Part shown: piece by piece, positions 8,619-17,298 of the stretch
How the letters are laid out: every line of letters begins with the position of its first letter
Position numbering within the stretch: the stretch's first letter is position 1
Made by a program: the position numbers and the translations under genes
Notes under the pieces: model-generated
The model's input: the letters and a program-made list of their open reading frames with translations, nothing else
Database searches by the model: none
Told to the model about the DNA's origin: nothing
Assembly (NCBI GenBank): GCA_046957575.1
Contig: JBKUOG010000017.1
Location: 1-64,000 of the forward strand
Length of the DNA: 64,000 nucleotides
DNA from: UMGS1370 sp046957575
GTDB lineage: Bacteria; Bacillota; Clostridia; Lachnospirales; Lachnospiraceae
Direction: 5' to 3'

Positions 8619-10090
8619 TTCGTGTAATTATCGTGGAAGATGAAATTTTGTCCAGAATAGGGATTCAGTCTCTTCTGGAGGAACAAAAGGATATAGAAGT
8701 TGCCGGGACATTCGGATTTGCAAAGGATGCTCTTGAATATCTAAAAACCAATCTGGTGGATATTGTCATTACAGATATAGAGATGCCGGAGATGAATGGT
8801 CTTGAATTCATCCGTGAGATCAGGAAACAGGAACTGGCTGACGGAATTATTATTTTAAGCTGTTATGACAAATTTGAATATGCCAGGGAAGCCATCGCAC
8901 TGGGGACAGATAACTATATTTTAAAGCAGGACATCAATGAAGAAAACTTAATGAAAGCTATCTGTGAGGTCAGGGAAAAAATATCCGGCAGGACAGGAGA
9001 ACGGAGGAGGCTGCACAGTCTGGATGAAATACCGGCTGATGAAACAGACATAAAAGCAGTAGGCGTCATCAGATTAGAGCAGGATCATGTAGATGAAAAG
9101 ATGATTCTGCATCTTTTAGATGGAATCATCAGCAGATATCACATGGGTTCCCTGATAGACTCCTATAACAGAAATCCCTTTATTGTTTTCAGGCTGCCGG
9201 CGTCCGTTCCAAAAGAGGAAAGGAAACGTATACTGGATGATTATATAGAAGAAATTCAAAAAAATATACTTCAGTATACAAATAAACATCTTCTAATGGG
9301 AATCAGCAGAGAATTCAGGGATATGCAGGGAATCCCCGCAGGATATCAGGAAGCTGATGAGGCGGTGGAGATGAGATTTTATCATGAATCTATATCTGTA
9401 TATTACAGCGAAGATATCTGCTGGTCCCGGGAGACACCGGAGTTTATGTTCAGCACCAAATCCTTTATGGAAAAATCCGGCCTGGAGATATTTGAAAAAG
9501 AACTAAACCAATTTTTAAGTACATGCAGAAGGAAGCAGATATGGGTGAAGACAGCCAGGGATGCGCTGAGTCAGGCTGTGAGCATTTTTGTCTACAGTAT
9601 TTTGAAGGAATATCTGTATGATATGGCGATTGTCAGGAGATGGAGCGGAAAATACCCCTTTGTAGATGCGGTCACGACATCTGCATCGTGTACAGAAGTG
9701 AATAGAAAAGTTCAGGAACTGATCGGGCAGTTCAAAGAGGCGCTCACAGAGATTTTTGAAGAAGATGATTTTGGCAGGATACTTTCCTATATTGACAAAA
9801 ATATCAGCACAGGTCTTCCCCTGGAGGAACTTGCTGAGCTGGGAAATATGAGTATCTCAGCGTTCTGCAGAAAATTTAAGGATAGAATGGGTGTGACCCC
9901 GGTACAGTATATCAACCAGAAGCGGATAGAGAAGGTAAAAGAAATGATAAAAAAATCCGGCTGTACTTTAGGTGAAATTGCTGCAGCCGCAGGCTTTTCC
10001 AATGAAAATTATATGGTGCGGGTCTTCAAAAAAATCACCGGAAAGACCATAACAGACTACCGCAGGGATATGGGAAACGTAAAATTTTGA
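8615..10090 (+). CDS. YesN-type response regulator with AraC DNA-binding domain
   Basis: This 491-aa protein has an N-terminal receiver (VIIVEDEILSRIGIQSLLEE; acceptor Asp in IVITDIEMPEMNG; IILSCYDKFEYAREA) and a C-terminal AraC/XylS double helix-turn-helix from about residue 390 (LPLEELAELGNMSISAFCRK, TLGEIAAAAGFSNENYMVR, TGKTITDYRR). The long central region is typical of YesN proteins. It is coupled to the kinase by a 4-base overlap and lies 145 bases before the binding-protein gene, which it most likely activates. Confidence 0.94.
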   Translation: MIRVIIVEDEILSRIGIQSLLEEQKDIEVAGTFGFAKDALEYLKTNLVDIVITDIEMPEMNGLEFIREIRKQELADGIIILSCYDKFEYAREAIALGTDNYILKQDINEENLMKAICEVREKISGRTGERRRLHSLDEIPADETDIKAVGVIRLEQDHVDEKMILHLLDGIISRYHMGSLIDSYNRNPFIVFRLPASVPKEERKRILDDYIEEIQKNILQYTNKHLLMGISREFRDMQGIPAGYQEADEAVEMRFYHESISVYYSEDICWSRETPEFMFSTKSFMEKSGLEIFEKELNQFLSTCRRKQIWVKTARDALSQAVSIFVYSILKEYLYDMAIVRRWSGKYPFVDAVTTSASCTEVNRKVQELIGQFKEALTEIFEEDDFGRILSYIDKNISTGLPLEELAELGNMSISAFCRKFKDRMGVTPVQYINQKRIEKVKEMIKKSGCTLGEIAAAAGFSNENYMVRVFKKITGKTITDYRRDMGNVKF

Positions 10091-10234
10091 ATCAGGAAAG
10101 CAGATTTTGAACCAATAGGTGAAAGCGGTATAAATATTTGAATCAGACGGGGAAGATAGTTGATGGTTCTCTGCGTGATATTTTCCTATAATTATCGTAG
10201 ATGAAAACAAAGGAAAAGTTTAAGGAGGTAAATT

Positions 10235-11527
10235 ATGAACTGGAAAAAAACAGTATCATTCATCTGCGCAGTATCTGTGATGGGGGTTTCCCTGACTGGG
10301 TGTGGTGAAAATTCACAGAGTACAAAAGGAAAAGGAAATGCCGATGGTGAATCAAAAGAAAACGATGGCGGGGTGTCAGGTACCCTGACAATCTGGGAAC
10401 ATGGCTACGGTTTTGAGGCCAGCCTTCAGCAGATTATTGAGGGATTTCAGAAAAAGTACCAGGACGTGGAAGTGGAGTATGAAATCAAGGACGGGGACAA
10501 CTATTACAGTCTTCTGTCAACCGCAATTCAGTCAGGGGAAGGGCCGGACATTTTCTGGACAAACGGAACTGCTACGGCAAATATGAAAGATTATGTATCA
10601 AACGAAGTGTGTATGGATTTAACGGATAAGGTAGATTACAGTCTTTTTGGTGAAGATGCAATGAAACTGACTGAGGTAGATGGAAAAAATTATTCAGTAC
10701 CGTGGCTTACTATGGATACCAGAGCTGTATATTACAACAAGGATATATTCGAGGAAAACGGCTATGAAGTACCGGAGAAATTCAGTGAATTTGAAGAATT
10801 GCTGGAAAAGATCAAAAAGGCCGGGTATACTCCCATATCCTTGTCAGGGGTAAATGTCTATTCCCTGCTGTTTACTTTTGAACCGATTCTCTCTGCAATG
10901 GATGTGGAATATACCAAGGGGCTGTCAGGCTATTCTGTAAAAGCCACGGACAAGCCTGCAGCGGATGCATTAAATAAAATGCTGGAATGGGCAGACAAGG
11001 GATATTTCGGAGATAACTGGCTGGGTGTTGCAGACAATAATGCCCAGACACTGGCGTTTACTTCCGGAGAGGCCGTGATGGATATTGCAGGTTCCTGGGA
11101 AGCGGCAACGATCAGTGAAAATAATCCGGATCTGAATTACGGGGCGTTTGAAATTCCATCAGAAGAAGGCATCAGAGGTATGGTAGGAACACCGGCAAAT
11201 GGTTTTTCAGTCAATACTGCAACAGAAAATGAAGCGGCGGCTGTTGCGTTTATGAATTATTGTGCTTCTCTGGATGCCCAGACTGTCTGGGTCCAGTCTC
11301 AGGGGGCAGTGTCTGCCAGTGACGAGATTGAGGCTTCCACTGAAATTGCCAAAGAAATCTCAGAGAGTGGCGCAGGCAATATTTATACAAGCTGGCAGTC
11401 TGTTCTTGTAAACCACTCAACAGACGGCACGGCGGTGAGTCTCTGGGACGAGGATTTTACAAAAATTTTCTCAGGGGACATTACAGTAGAAGAATTCATG
11501 GACAACATAAGCAAAGTTATGCAGTAA
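10235..11527 (+). CDS. Sugar ABC transporter substrate-binding lipoprotein (CUT1 type)
   Basis: This 430-aa protein carries a signal peptide with lipobox LTGCG (lipidated Cys at residue 23), then a low-complexity linker and a family-1 solute-binding fold (GTLTIWEHGYGFEASLQQII, GPDIFWTNG, YSVPWLTMDTRAVYYNKDIF, GKNYSVPWL). TAAGGAGG precedes the start at a good distance. It should capture an oligosaccharide outside the membrane and deliver it to the two permeases downstream. The flanking hydrolases suggest a plant or host glycan fragment; the exact sugar cannot be read from sequence. Confidence 0.94.
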   Translation: MNWKKTVSFICAVSVMGVSLTGCGENSQSTKGKGNADGESKENDGGVSGTLTIWEHGYGFEASLQQIIEGFQKKYQDVEVEYEIKDGDNYYSLLSTAIQSGEGPDIFWTNGTATANMKDYVSNEVCMDLTDKVDYSLFGEDAMKLTEVDGKNYSVPWLTMDTRAVYYNKDIFEENGYEVPEKFSEFEELLEKIKKAGYTPISLSGVNVYSLLFTFEPILSAMDVEYTKGLSGYSVKATDKPAADALNKMLEWADKGYFGDNWLGVADNNAQTLAFTSGEAVMDIAGSWEAATISENNPDLNYGAFEIPSEEGIRGMVGTPANGFSVNTATENEAAAVAFMNYCASLDAQTVWVQSQGAVSASDEIEASTEIAKEISESGAGNIYTSWQSVLVNHSTDGTAVSLWDEDFTKIFSGDITVEEFMDNISKVMQ

Positions 11528-11535
11528 AGGCTGTG

Positions 11536-11570
11536 CTGCCGGTCCTCAAAAGAGAACCGGCAGTATTTTT
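11536..11570 (+). terminator. Intra-operon attenuator between binding protein and permeases
   Basis: CTGCCGGTCCTC (11536-11547) pairs with GAGAACCGGCAG (11552-11563) with one mismatch over an AAAA loop, followed by TATTTTT (11564-11570). It sits between the lipoprotein stop and the permease ribosome site AAGGAGA. Partial termination here would give excess binding protein over permease, a common device in sugar importer operons. Confidence 0.7.
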
Positions 11571-11584
11571 AAGGAGACGGATGT

Positions 11585-12487
11585 ATGAATAAAAGACATA
11601 AACAGGTTAAATTTATCCTGCCCGGGTTTATTTTTTATACCTGCTTTATTATCCTGCCGATTATCTATGTGTTTTATCTGAGTTTTTTCCAGTGGTCAGG
11701 GTTGGGCGAAATGAAGTTTAATGGGATTCAGAATTTTGTCACCATCTTTACGGATGAGAGATTTTCACCGGTGTTTTTTAATGCGTTATGGAACAATATA
11801 AAATATCTGCTCTGTGTTTGGCTTATTATCACGCCTTTTCAGTATTTGATGGCATATCTGTTTTTTATCAAAATTCCGGCTTACAAGTACCTGAAATTTA
11901 TGATATTCATGCCATATGTCATCAGTACAACGATCATAAGCTTTTTTGCAACTCTGATTTTTAACCCCAATATAGGTTTCCTGAATAAATTCCTTGAGGC
12001 GGTTGGTCTTGAGCATCTGCAGGGAGCATGGTTCGGAGATCCGAACTGGGCCTTCAAACTGATGATCTTATTGATCCTATGGCAGGGAGCCGGTTCGGGA
12101 GTTATGATATTTTACTCGAATTTTATGGATATCTCCAAAGATGTCATGGAAGCCAGCAGGATTGACGGTTGTACGGAATGGCAGCGGTTTACAAGGATTC
12201 TGGTTCCGCTTTCTCTGCCGTCCTGTGCGTCGGTCATCACTATGAGCACAATCTGGGCTCTGGCTCTCTTTGACCTGCCCTTCATTCTGGGCGGTGCAAA
12301 AGGCGGGGTCAGCGGATCTCTTGATTTTGTGAATCTGGTATTTTACCGTTACACTTTTGGCAGTGCTTTGAATGGTAAGTCCGAAATTGGATTTGGAGCA
12401 TCCATCTGTGTGGTGATGTTTGCTGTCATGCTGATCATCACGACAATTCAAAACAAAGTCCTTAAAAAGTTTGAATATGACAATTAG
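11585..12487 (+). CDS. Sugar ABC transporter permease, MalF-like
   Basis: This 300-aa protein has six predicted membrane helices beginning with KFILPGFIFYTCFIILPIIY. It carries the EAA loop that contacts the ATPase (DVMEASRIDGCTEWQRFTRILVPLSLP; the core EASRIDGCTEWQRF is clear). The ribosome site AAGGAG lies at 11571-11576. This is the first of two permeases of a CUT1 importer. No ATP-binding subunit is encoded nearby; a shared MsmK/UgpC-type ATPase elsewhere is the usual solution. Confidence 0.93.
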   Translation: MNKRHKQVKFILPGFIFYTCFIILPIIYVFYLSFFQWSGLGEMKFNGIQNFVTIFTDERFSPVFFNALWNNIKYLLCVWLIITPFQYLMAYLFFIKIPAYKYLKFMIFMPYVISTTIISFFATLIFNPNIGFLNKFLEAVGLEHLQGAWFGDPNWAFKLMILLILWQGAGSGVMIFYSNFMDISKDVMEASRIDGCTEWQRFTRILVPLSLPSCASVITMSTIWALALFDLPFILGGAKGGVSGSLDFVNLVFYRYTFGSALNGKSEIGFGASICVVMFAVMLIITTIQNKVLKKFEYDN

Positions 12488-12497
12488 GAGAATGGAT

Positions 12498-13352
12498 ATG
12501 AAAAAGGAGAAAAATACAGAAATACTTTCGCCGGGCGCCAGGGTTGTCAGATGGGTCTTGTCCATTATTCTGATGATATATACCGGAATCACTATTTTTG
12601 CACTGTCTATTACAGTGATGGATTCCCTGAAATCAAAAGGGGATATTGTAACTAATTTTGTCGGATTTCCGAAACAATTGACTATGGAAAGTTATTTCCG
12701 GGTTCTGAAGGAAGCAAACCTGCTACTGTATCTGAAAAATAGTGTGGTGCTTACGGTAGGCGGCACTCTGGGCTGCATTTTGCTGGCGGGACTGACCGCT
12801 TATGGAATTTCCAGATTTGATTTTAAAGGAAAAAATTTTCTGAGCGGATATTTTCTGATGGGTATGATGGTGCCGGTACAGGTCAGTGTACTGCCTCTGT
12901 TTCTGATTTTGAAAAGAATCGGCCTTCTGAACAACATTTTTGGAATGATGTTAGTGTATGCTTCAGGTATTTCCATGGCCTGCTTTATTTTCCAGAAATT
13001 TTTCCACACGATTCCTGTGGCACTAGAAGAATCAGCGCGGATAGACGGAGCAGGGGACTTCCGTATTTTTTTTCAGATTATTGCGCCGTTATGTAAACCG
13101 GTCGTAATGACGGTTGCGTTGATCACAGCAATTTCTCAGTGGAACGATTTCTATATGCCCATGGTGCTTCTTGGGAAGAAGACTTCAAATACCCTCACAT
13201 TAGTTATCTATCAGTATATCGGCCAGTTCACAAAATATATGAGTGAATCCATGGCAGCCGTAGTTATCACGTTGATTCCTGTCATTGTGCTGTATTTCCT
13301 GTTCTCATCTAAAATTGTGGAAGGCCTGACAGGAGGAGCCGTCAAAGGTTAG
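12498..13352 (+). CDS. Sugar ABC transporter permease, MalG-like
   Basis: This 284-aa protein starts at the ATG at 12498, which sits 7 nt after AGGAG (12486-12490); the in-frame ATGs at 12471 and 12492 are badly placed. Six membrane helices are predicted. The EAA motif reads EESARIDGAGDFRIFFQI, and the C-terminus ends in the short KIVEGLTGGAVKG tail typical of MalG-type permeases. It pairs with the permease encoded immediately upstream. Confidence 0.93.
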   Translation: MKKEKNTEILSPGARVVRWVLSIILMIYTGITIFALSITVMDSLKSKGDIVTNFVGFPKQLTMESYFRVLKEANLLLYLKNSVVLTVGGTLGCILLAGLTAYGISRFDFKGKNFLSGYFLMGMMVPVQVSVLPLFLILKRIGLLNNIFGMMLVYASGISMACFIFQKFFHTIPVALEESARIDGAGDFRIFFQIIAPLCKPVVMTVALITAISQWNDFYMPMVLLGKKTSNTLTLVIYQYIGQFTKYMSESMAAVVITLIPVIVLYFLFSSKIVEGLTGGAVKG

Positions 13353-13362
13353 AGGAAAATAT

Positions 13363-16335
13363 ATGGAAAGAAAAGAATTTGCACCGCTTAGCTTCTGGGC
13401 ATGGAATGAGTTTATGGATGACGAGAGTATATGCCGCCGAATAGAGGAATTTCATGAGGAGGGCCTGCGTGGATTTTTCATGCATTCCAGGGCCGGACTT
13501 ATGACTTCCTATCTGTCAAAAGAGTGGTTCCATGCCTGCCGGACAGCCGTGAAAAAGGCGGAAGAGCTGGGAATGGAGGCCTGGATTTATGACGAAGACG
13601 GATGGCCCAGTGGTTTTGCCGGCGGTCTGGTAAATGGCTGCGGACAGGAATATCAGGCAAAGTATATAAAAATCTGCAAAGCAGATGATGAAACAGCAGG
13701 ACACCGCATATTGGCGTCCTTTCGAAAAACTTCCCACGGCTATGATTTTACAGAGCCGGCAAAGGCGGATGTGCTGTTTGTTTGTGTCACAGAACCGAAT
13801 TATGTGGATTTACTGTCTAAAAAAGTTACGGAAAAATTCCTGGAAGTGACACACGAACGTTATAAAGAGGAGTTGGGTGAATTTTTCGGTACAGTAGTCC
13901 CCGGATTTTTTACGGATGAACCGCAGTATGACCTGCATGGGTTTCCTTACAGTGATGAATTGGAAGAATATTTCCGGAAACGAAATGGGTATTCCTTTTT
14001 AAAGTCCATGTATCTTTTTTTGGAAACAGAATCCCCGGAAACGGGGAAATTCCGGAAAGATTACTGGGATACGGTGCAGGAGATGATGGAATTTCATTTT
14101 GCACGGCAGATTTATGACTGGTGCGAAAAAAATCATGTGAAGTTTACGGGACATTTTCCGGGGGAGGACAGTTATATCCAGCAAATGCAGAGCACGGCAG
14201 GCGTGATGCCAAAATATAAGTATATGCAGCAGCCGGGCATTGACCATTTGGGAAAGAGAATCACCTCTGTGCTCCTGACAAAGCAGGTTACCAGTGCGGC
14301 AAAGCAGTATGGGAGAAATAAAGTGCTTTCCGAGACTTTTGGCTGTGCGGGGTGGAATATTACTTTTGAGGAGATGTGTTATATCTGGGGCTGGCAGGCA
14401 GCCTCAGGGATCAATATCCCTGTATTGCATATAGGTGCCCACACAATGAAGGGAATCAGAAAAAGAGATTATCCTGCCTTTTATTCTTATCAGGAACCCT
14501 GGTGGGAGCAGTTTCATCATGTTGCTCATTGGATGGAAGGCATAGGCTATTTTATGGAAAAAGGAGAATGGACTGAGGATACATTGGTATTGAGTCCTTT
14601 AAAATCCATATATCTGCTCCACAGGGAACGAAGATCAGAGGTGGAACAAGAGTATGCGGCTTCCTACCGCAGCCTCTTGGAGAATTTGATGGATATTCAG
14701 GTAGGGTATGATATTGGTGATGAAGAAATCATACGTGACTGCGGAGCAGTGGAAGACGGGAAATTTATAGTTGGCAAATGTGTTTATCATACCGTAATTG
14801 TACCAAAGTGCCTGATATTGGAAGAAAATACGGTATGTCTCCTTAAAAAATTCAGGAGCCAGGGCGGAACTGTCTTGTTTACAGGGGAACTACCAAAATG
14901 CGGGCCTGCTGATATGACATGGGCCAAAGATTGTCATGTCATTCAAAATAGAAGAGGATTTTGGGATAAATGCTTCGCAGCATTACACAGTAAAAGGGAT
15001 ATGGTTGTCTTTGAGAAAGAAGGACTTCATATAGCGAAAGACCTTTGTGTATCGGTAAAACAGGCAGAAAAAAAATATATTTATATATGGAACCGTCATC
15101 AGGACAGCGTAAGGAAGCTGATGCTAAAGATATCCGGACAGCAAAAGGTTTGCGAAATAAATCCGGAGACTGAGGCCAGAACTTTTATGGAGGTGCAGTA
15201 CAGCGGCGGAGATTCCATGGTGTATTTCCAGATGGAAGGCAGACAGTCCATACTTCTGGAAGCCGTGGAAGGGATGTCACATTACAGGGAGCCGGAAGAA
15301 ATGTATACCTGTAGCCTCAGAGGAAACTGGAAGCTGTCCGGAAGAAATGCCCTGACTCTGGACTATGCGGCTTTCTCTTTTGACGATAAAATCTATTCAG
15401 AAGAAATGCCGATGGTAAAAATGCATCCTGAATTATACCGCAGGGCAGCAGAGGAAAAGGCAGATAAGTTTTATATTCGTTACAGTTTCCATAATGAAAT
15501 GGAACATCCTGTTACGCTTCAGGCAGCAGTAGAAGATGATGACTGTATAGGAGTGTGGTGCAACGGAACTGAAATCACCTCATCCAGAGCAGACTGGTAT
15601 ATGGACGAAAAAATCCATGAATATTCTCTGGAGGGAAAATTGAAAGAGGGATGGAATACAGTAAAAGCAGCTTACCGTATCCCGTCGGAGGAAGTCAGGG
15701 ACGTGGACGGACTGTTTGAGACGGAAGTAAACAGATTTTTTTATCCGGTTGAACCGGAGGCCATTTATATACTGGGAGACTTCTGGGTCCAGCCGCAGGC
15801 ACTGCCTGTTCAAAAGCCGGCATATATACAAGTAAAGCGCTGTACTTTTAGTCTAAGGGACAGAAAAGAAATTTCAGGATTCCAGAACGTAACTACTCAG
15901 GGATGCTGGTTTTACAGAGGAAATCTGAAGACCGTGCTTGAGATTGATAAGATGGAGGAATGCATACAGTATCTGAAATTTTCTGACCTGAGGGCAGCAG
16001 CCGTTTTGATTCGATGCAACGGGCATTCTGAACTGCTTTATATGTCTCCTTTCAGGGTGAAGCTTACTCCAATGCTGAGAGAGGGGAAAAATCATGTGGA
16101 GGTAATACTGTATGGCACCAACAGGAATCTTTTAGGCCCTCACCATCACTGCAAAGGGGAAGTGTGCTTTGTGGGACCCAACACCTTTAAAGGTATTCGG
16201 GGATATGAGGATCATGTAGTAAGCCCGGATATAGATTTTGAGGATACCTGGACAGATTCCTATTCATTTCAGCCTTTTGGCGTGGGCAAAATTATACTTG
16301 AACAGAAAAAAGCGGTACGATCAGAAGGATGCTGA
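13363..16335 (+). CDS. Large glycoside hydrolase, GH106-like (putative alpha-L-rhamnosidase)
   Basis: This 990-aa protein has no signal peptide, so it acts on imported sugars. The N-terminal half looks like a TIM barrel of the kind seen in GH106-related enzymes: PLSFWAWNEFMDDE, FFMHSRAGL, EAWIYDEDGWPSG, VVPGFFTDEPQY and KVLSETFGCAGWN are the conserved acidic and aromatic patches. The last 300 residues read as beta-sandwich modules (GNWKLSG, GVWCNGTEI, RCNGHSELLYMSPF). It follows the permease by 10 bases in the same operon. The family call rests on these motifs only; another unclassified clan-A glycosidase acting on a different sugar is possible. Confidence 0.7.
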   Translation: MERKEFAPLSFWAWNEFMDDESICRRIEEFHEEGLRGFFMHSRAGLMTSYLSKEWFHACRTAVKKAEELGMEAWIYDEDGWPSGFAGGLVNGCGQEYQAKYIKICKADDETAGHRILASFRKTSHGYDFTEPAKADVLFVCVTEPNYVDLLSKKVTEKFLEVTHERYKEELGEFFGTVVPGFFTDEPQYDLHGFPYSDELEEYFRKRNGYSFLKSMYLFLETESPETGKFRKDYWDTVQEMMEFHFARQIYDWCEKNHVKFTGHFPGEDSYIQQMQSTAGVMPKYKYMQQPGIDHLGKRITSVLLTKQVTSAAKQYGRNKVLSETFGCAGWNITFEEMCYIWGWQAASGINIPVLHIGAHTMKGIRKRDYPAFYSYQEPWWEQFHHVAHWMEGIGYFMEKGEWTEDTLVLSPLKSIYLLHRERRSEVEQEYAASYRSLLENLMDIQVGYDIGDEEIIRDCGAVEDGKFIVGKCVYHTVIVPKCLILEENTVCLLKKFRSQGGTVLFTGELPKCGPADMTWAKDCHVIQNRRGFWDKCFAALHSKRDMVVFEKEGLHIAKDLCVSVKQAEKKYIYIWNRHQDSVRKLMLKISGQQKVCEINPETEARTFMEVQYSGGDSMVYFQMEGRQSILLEAVEGMSHYREPEEMYTCSLRGNWKLSGRNALTLDYAAFSFDDKIYSEEMPMVKMHPELYRRAAEEKADKFYIRYSFHNEMEHPVTLQAAVEDDDCIGVWCNGTEITSSRADWYMDEKIHEYSLEGKLKEGWNTVKAAYRIPSEEVRDVDGLFETEVNRFFYPVEPEAIYILGDFWVQPQALPVQKPAYIQVKRCTFSLRDRKEISGFQNVTTQGCWFYRGNLKTVLEIDKMEECIQYLKFSDLRAAAVLIRCNGHSELLYMSPFRVKLTPMLREGKNHVEVILYGTNRNLLGPHHHCKGEVCFVGPNTFKGIRGYEDHVVSPDIDFEDTWTDSYSFQPFGVGKIILEQKKAVRSEGC

Positions 16336-17142
16336 TCAGTTAAGCTTCCGAAACCCCAAAGGCGTGACCCCGGTTATTTTCCTGAAGATAGAGATAAAAT
16401 GGCTCGCATCCGCAAACCCCACCTTATGCGCAATATCCTGCACTTCCATACGCGGATTTGTGAGCAGATACTCCTTTGCCTTGTTGATCCTGTAAATAGT
16501 CAGGTATTCATAAGCGGAGCATCCCAGAAAACGGTGGAACAGCCGTGACAGGTACTGGGGCGAGATGTATACCTGGCGGCTGAGTTTCTGTACGGTCAGC
16601 TCGGAATGATAATTTGTTTCGATTTCCCGTATCACCGGGGCCACATACCTCTGATACAGGGAATCTTCCAGAAGGTCGCGGGTATTGATACCGTCTGCAA
16701 GAAACATCAGGAGCCGATAGCAGTCTGCAGATAAGGCTTTGACATCCATGGGCGGGTTCTCATATTTCTTTACTATGCCGGAAATAAAAGACGCTATCTC
16801 GGCGCCCTGCTCCTTTCCGATAAAGATAAACGGCCTGTTTCCTAAAAGTCTGGGAATGCTGCTTTCAATAGTCCCTGTAAAGGTGGCAAACAGGGTGAGC
16901 CATTCCTCTGTCTCCTTTCCATAGGAATGCTGGATGAACGGCGTGATCAATACACCTTCTCCCTCCAGCAGAAGGTATTCCTTTCCCTGTATGGTGATTC
17001 TGCCGCTTCCCTTTTCGGACTGGAGATAGTGGCAGAGCGGATAGCCCTTGGGACGGGAAGTGTGTTCCTGTACCCAGTGGTTTCCTATGGAATCAAAAGT
17101 AAACGGTTCGCTGACCGGTGTATTTCTAAAATAAATCGGCAT
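16336..17142 (-). CDS. AraC-family transcriptional regulator with cupin-like sensor
   Basis: This 268-aa protein starts best at the ATG at 17142 (MPIYFRNTPVSEPFTF), with AGGTGAG just upstream; the TTG at 17160 is a poorer choice. The N-terminal half is a cupin-type sugar-sensing domain (GEGVLITPFIQHSYGKE). The C-terminal 100 residues are a double helix-turn-helix (ELTVQKLSRQVYISPQYLSR, MEVQDIAHKVGFADASHFIS, TGVTPLGFRK). Its stop abuts the stop of the GH106-like gene, with no spare base. It is transcribed divergently from the GH42 gene, its probable target. Confidence 0.92.
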   Translation of the reverse strand: MPIYFRNTPVSEPFTFDSIGNHWVQEHTSRPKGYPLCHYLQSEKGSGRITIQGKEYLLLEGEGVLITPFIQHSYGKETEEWLTLFATFTGTIESSIPRLLGNRPFIFIGKEQGAEIASFISGIVKKYENPPMDVKALSADCYRLLMFLADGINTRDLLEDSLYQRYVAPVIREIETNYHSELTVQKLSRQVYISPQYLSRLFHRFLGCSAYEYLTIYRINKAKEYLLTNPRMEVQDIAHKVGFADASHFISIFRKITGVTPLGFRKLN

Positions 17143-17173
17143 TGTTCTCACCTGTTTCAAAATGTTATATTAT

Positions 17174-17226
17174 TTAGCTTAACATATTACACAATCCTTT
17201 GTCTATCTATAATATAATTAAACTAA
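17174..17226. promoter_or_regulatory. AraC/GH42 divergent control region with inverted half-sites
   Basis: TTAGCTTAA (17174-17182) and TTAAACTAA (17218-17226) are near-inverted copies about 35 nt apart. They flank an AT-rich segment containing CTATAATATAATTA (17208 onward), likely a promoter for the GH42 gene. They are candidate binding half-sites for the AraC regulator; no alignment supports this yet. Confidence 0.35.
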
Positions 17227-17298
17227 CCGTAAGAGAAAGCAGAAGTAACGGTTCAGCTTGTCTGAATTGTTGCAAGCAGAAATAAGGAGACAGGTGAC

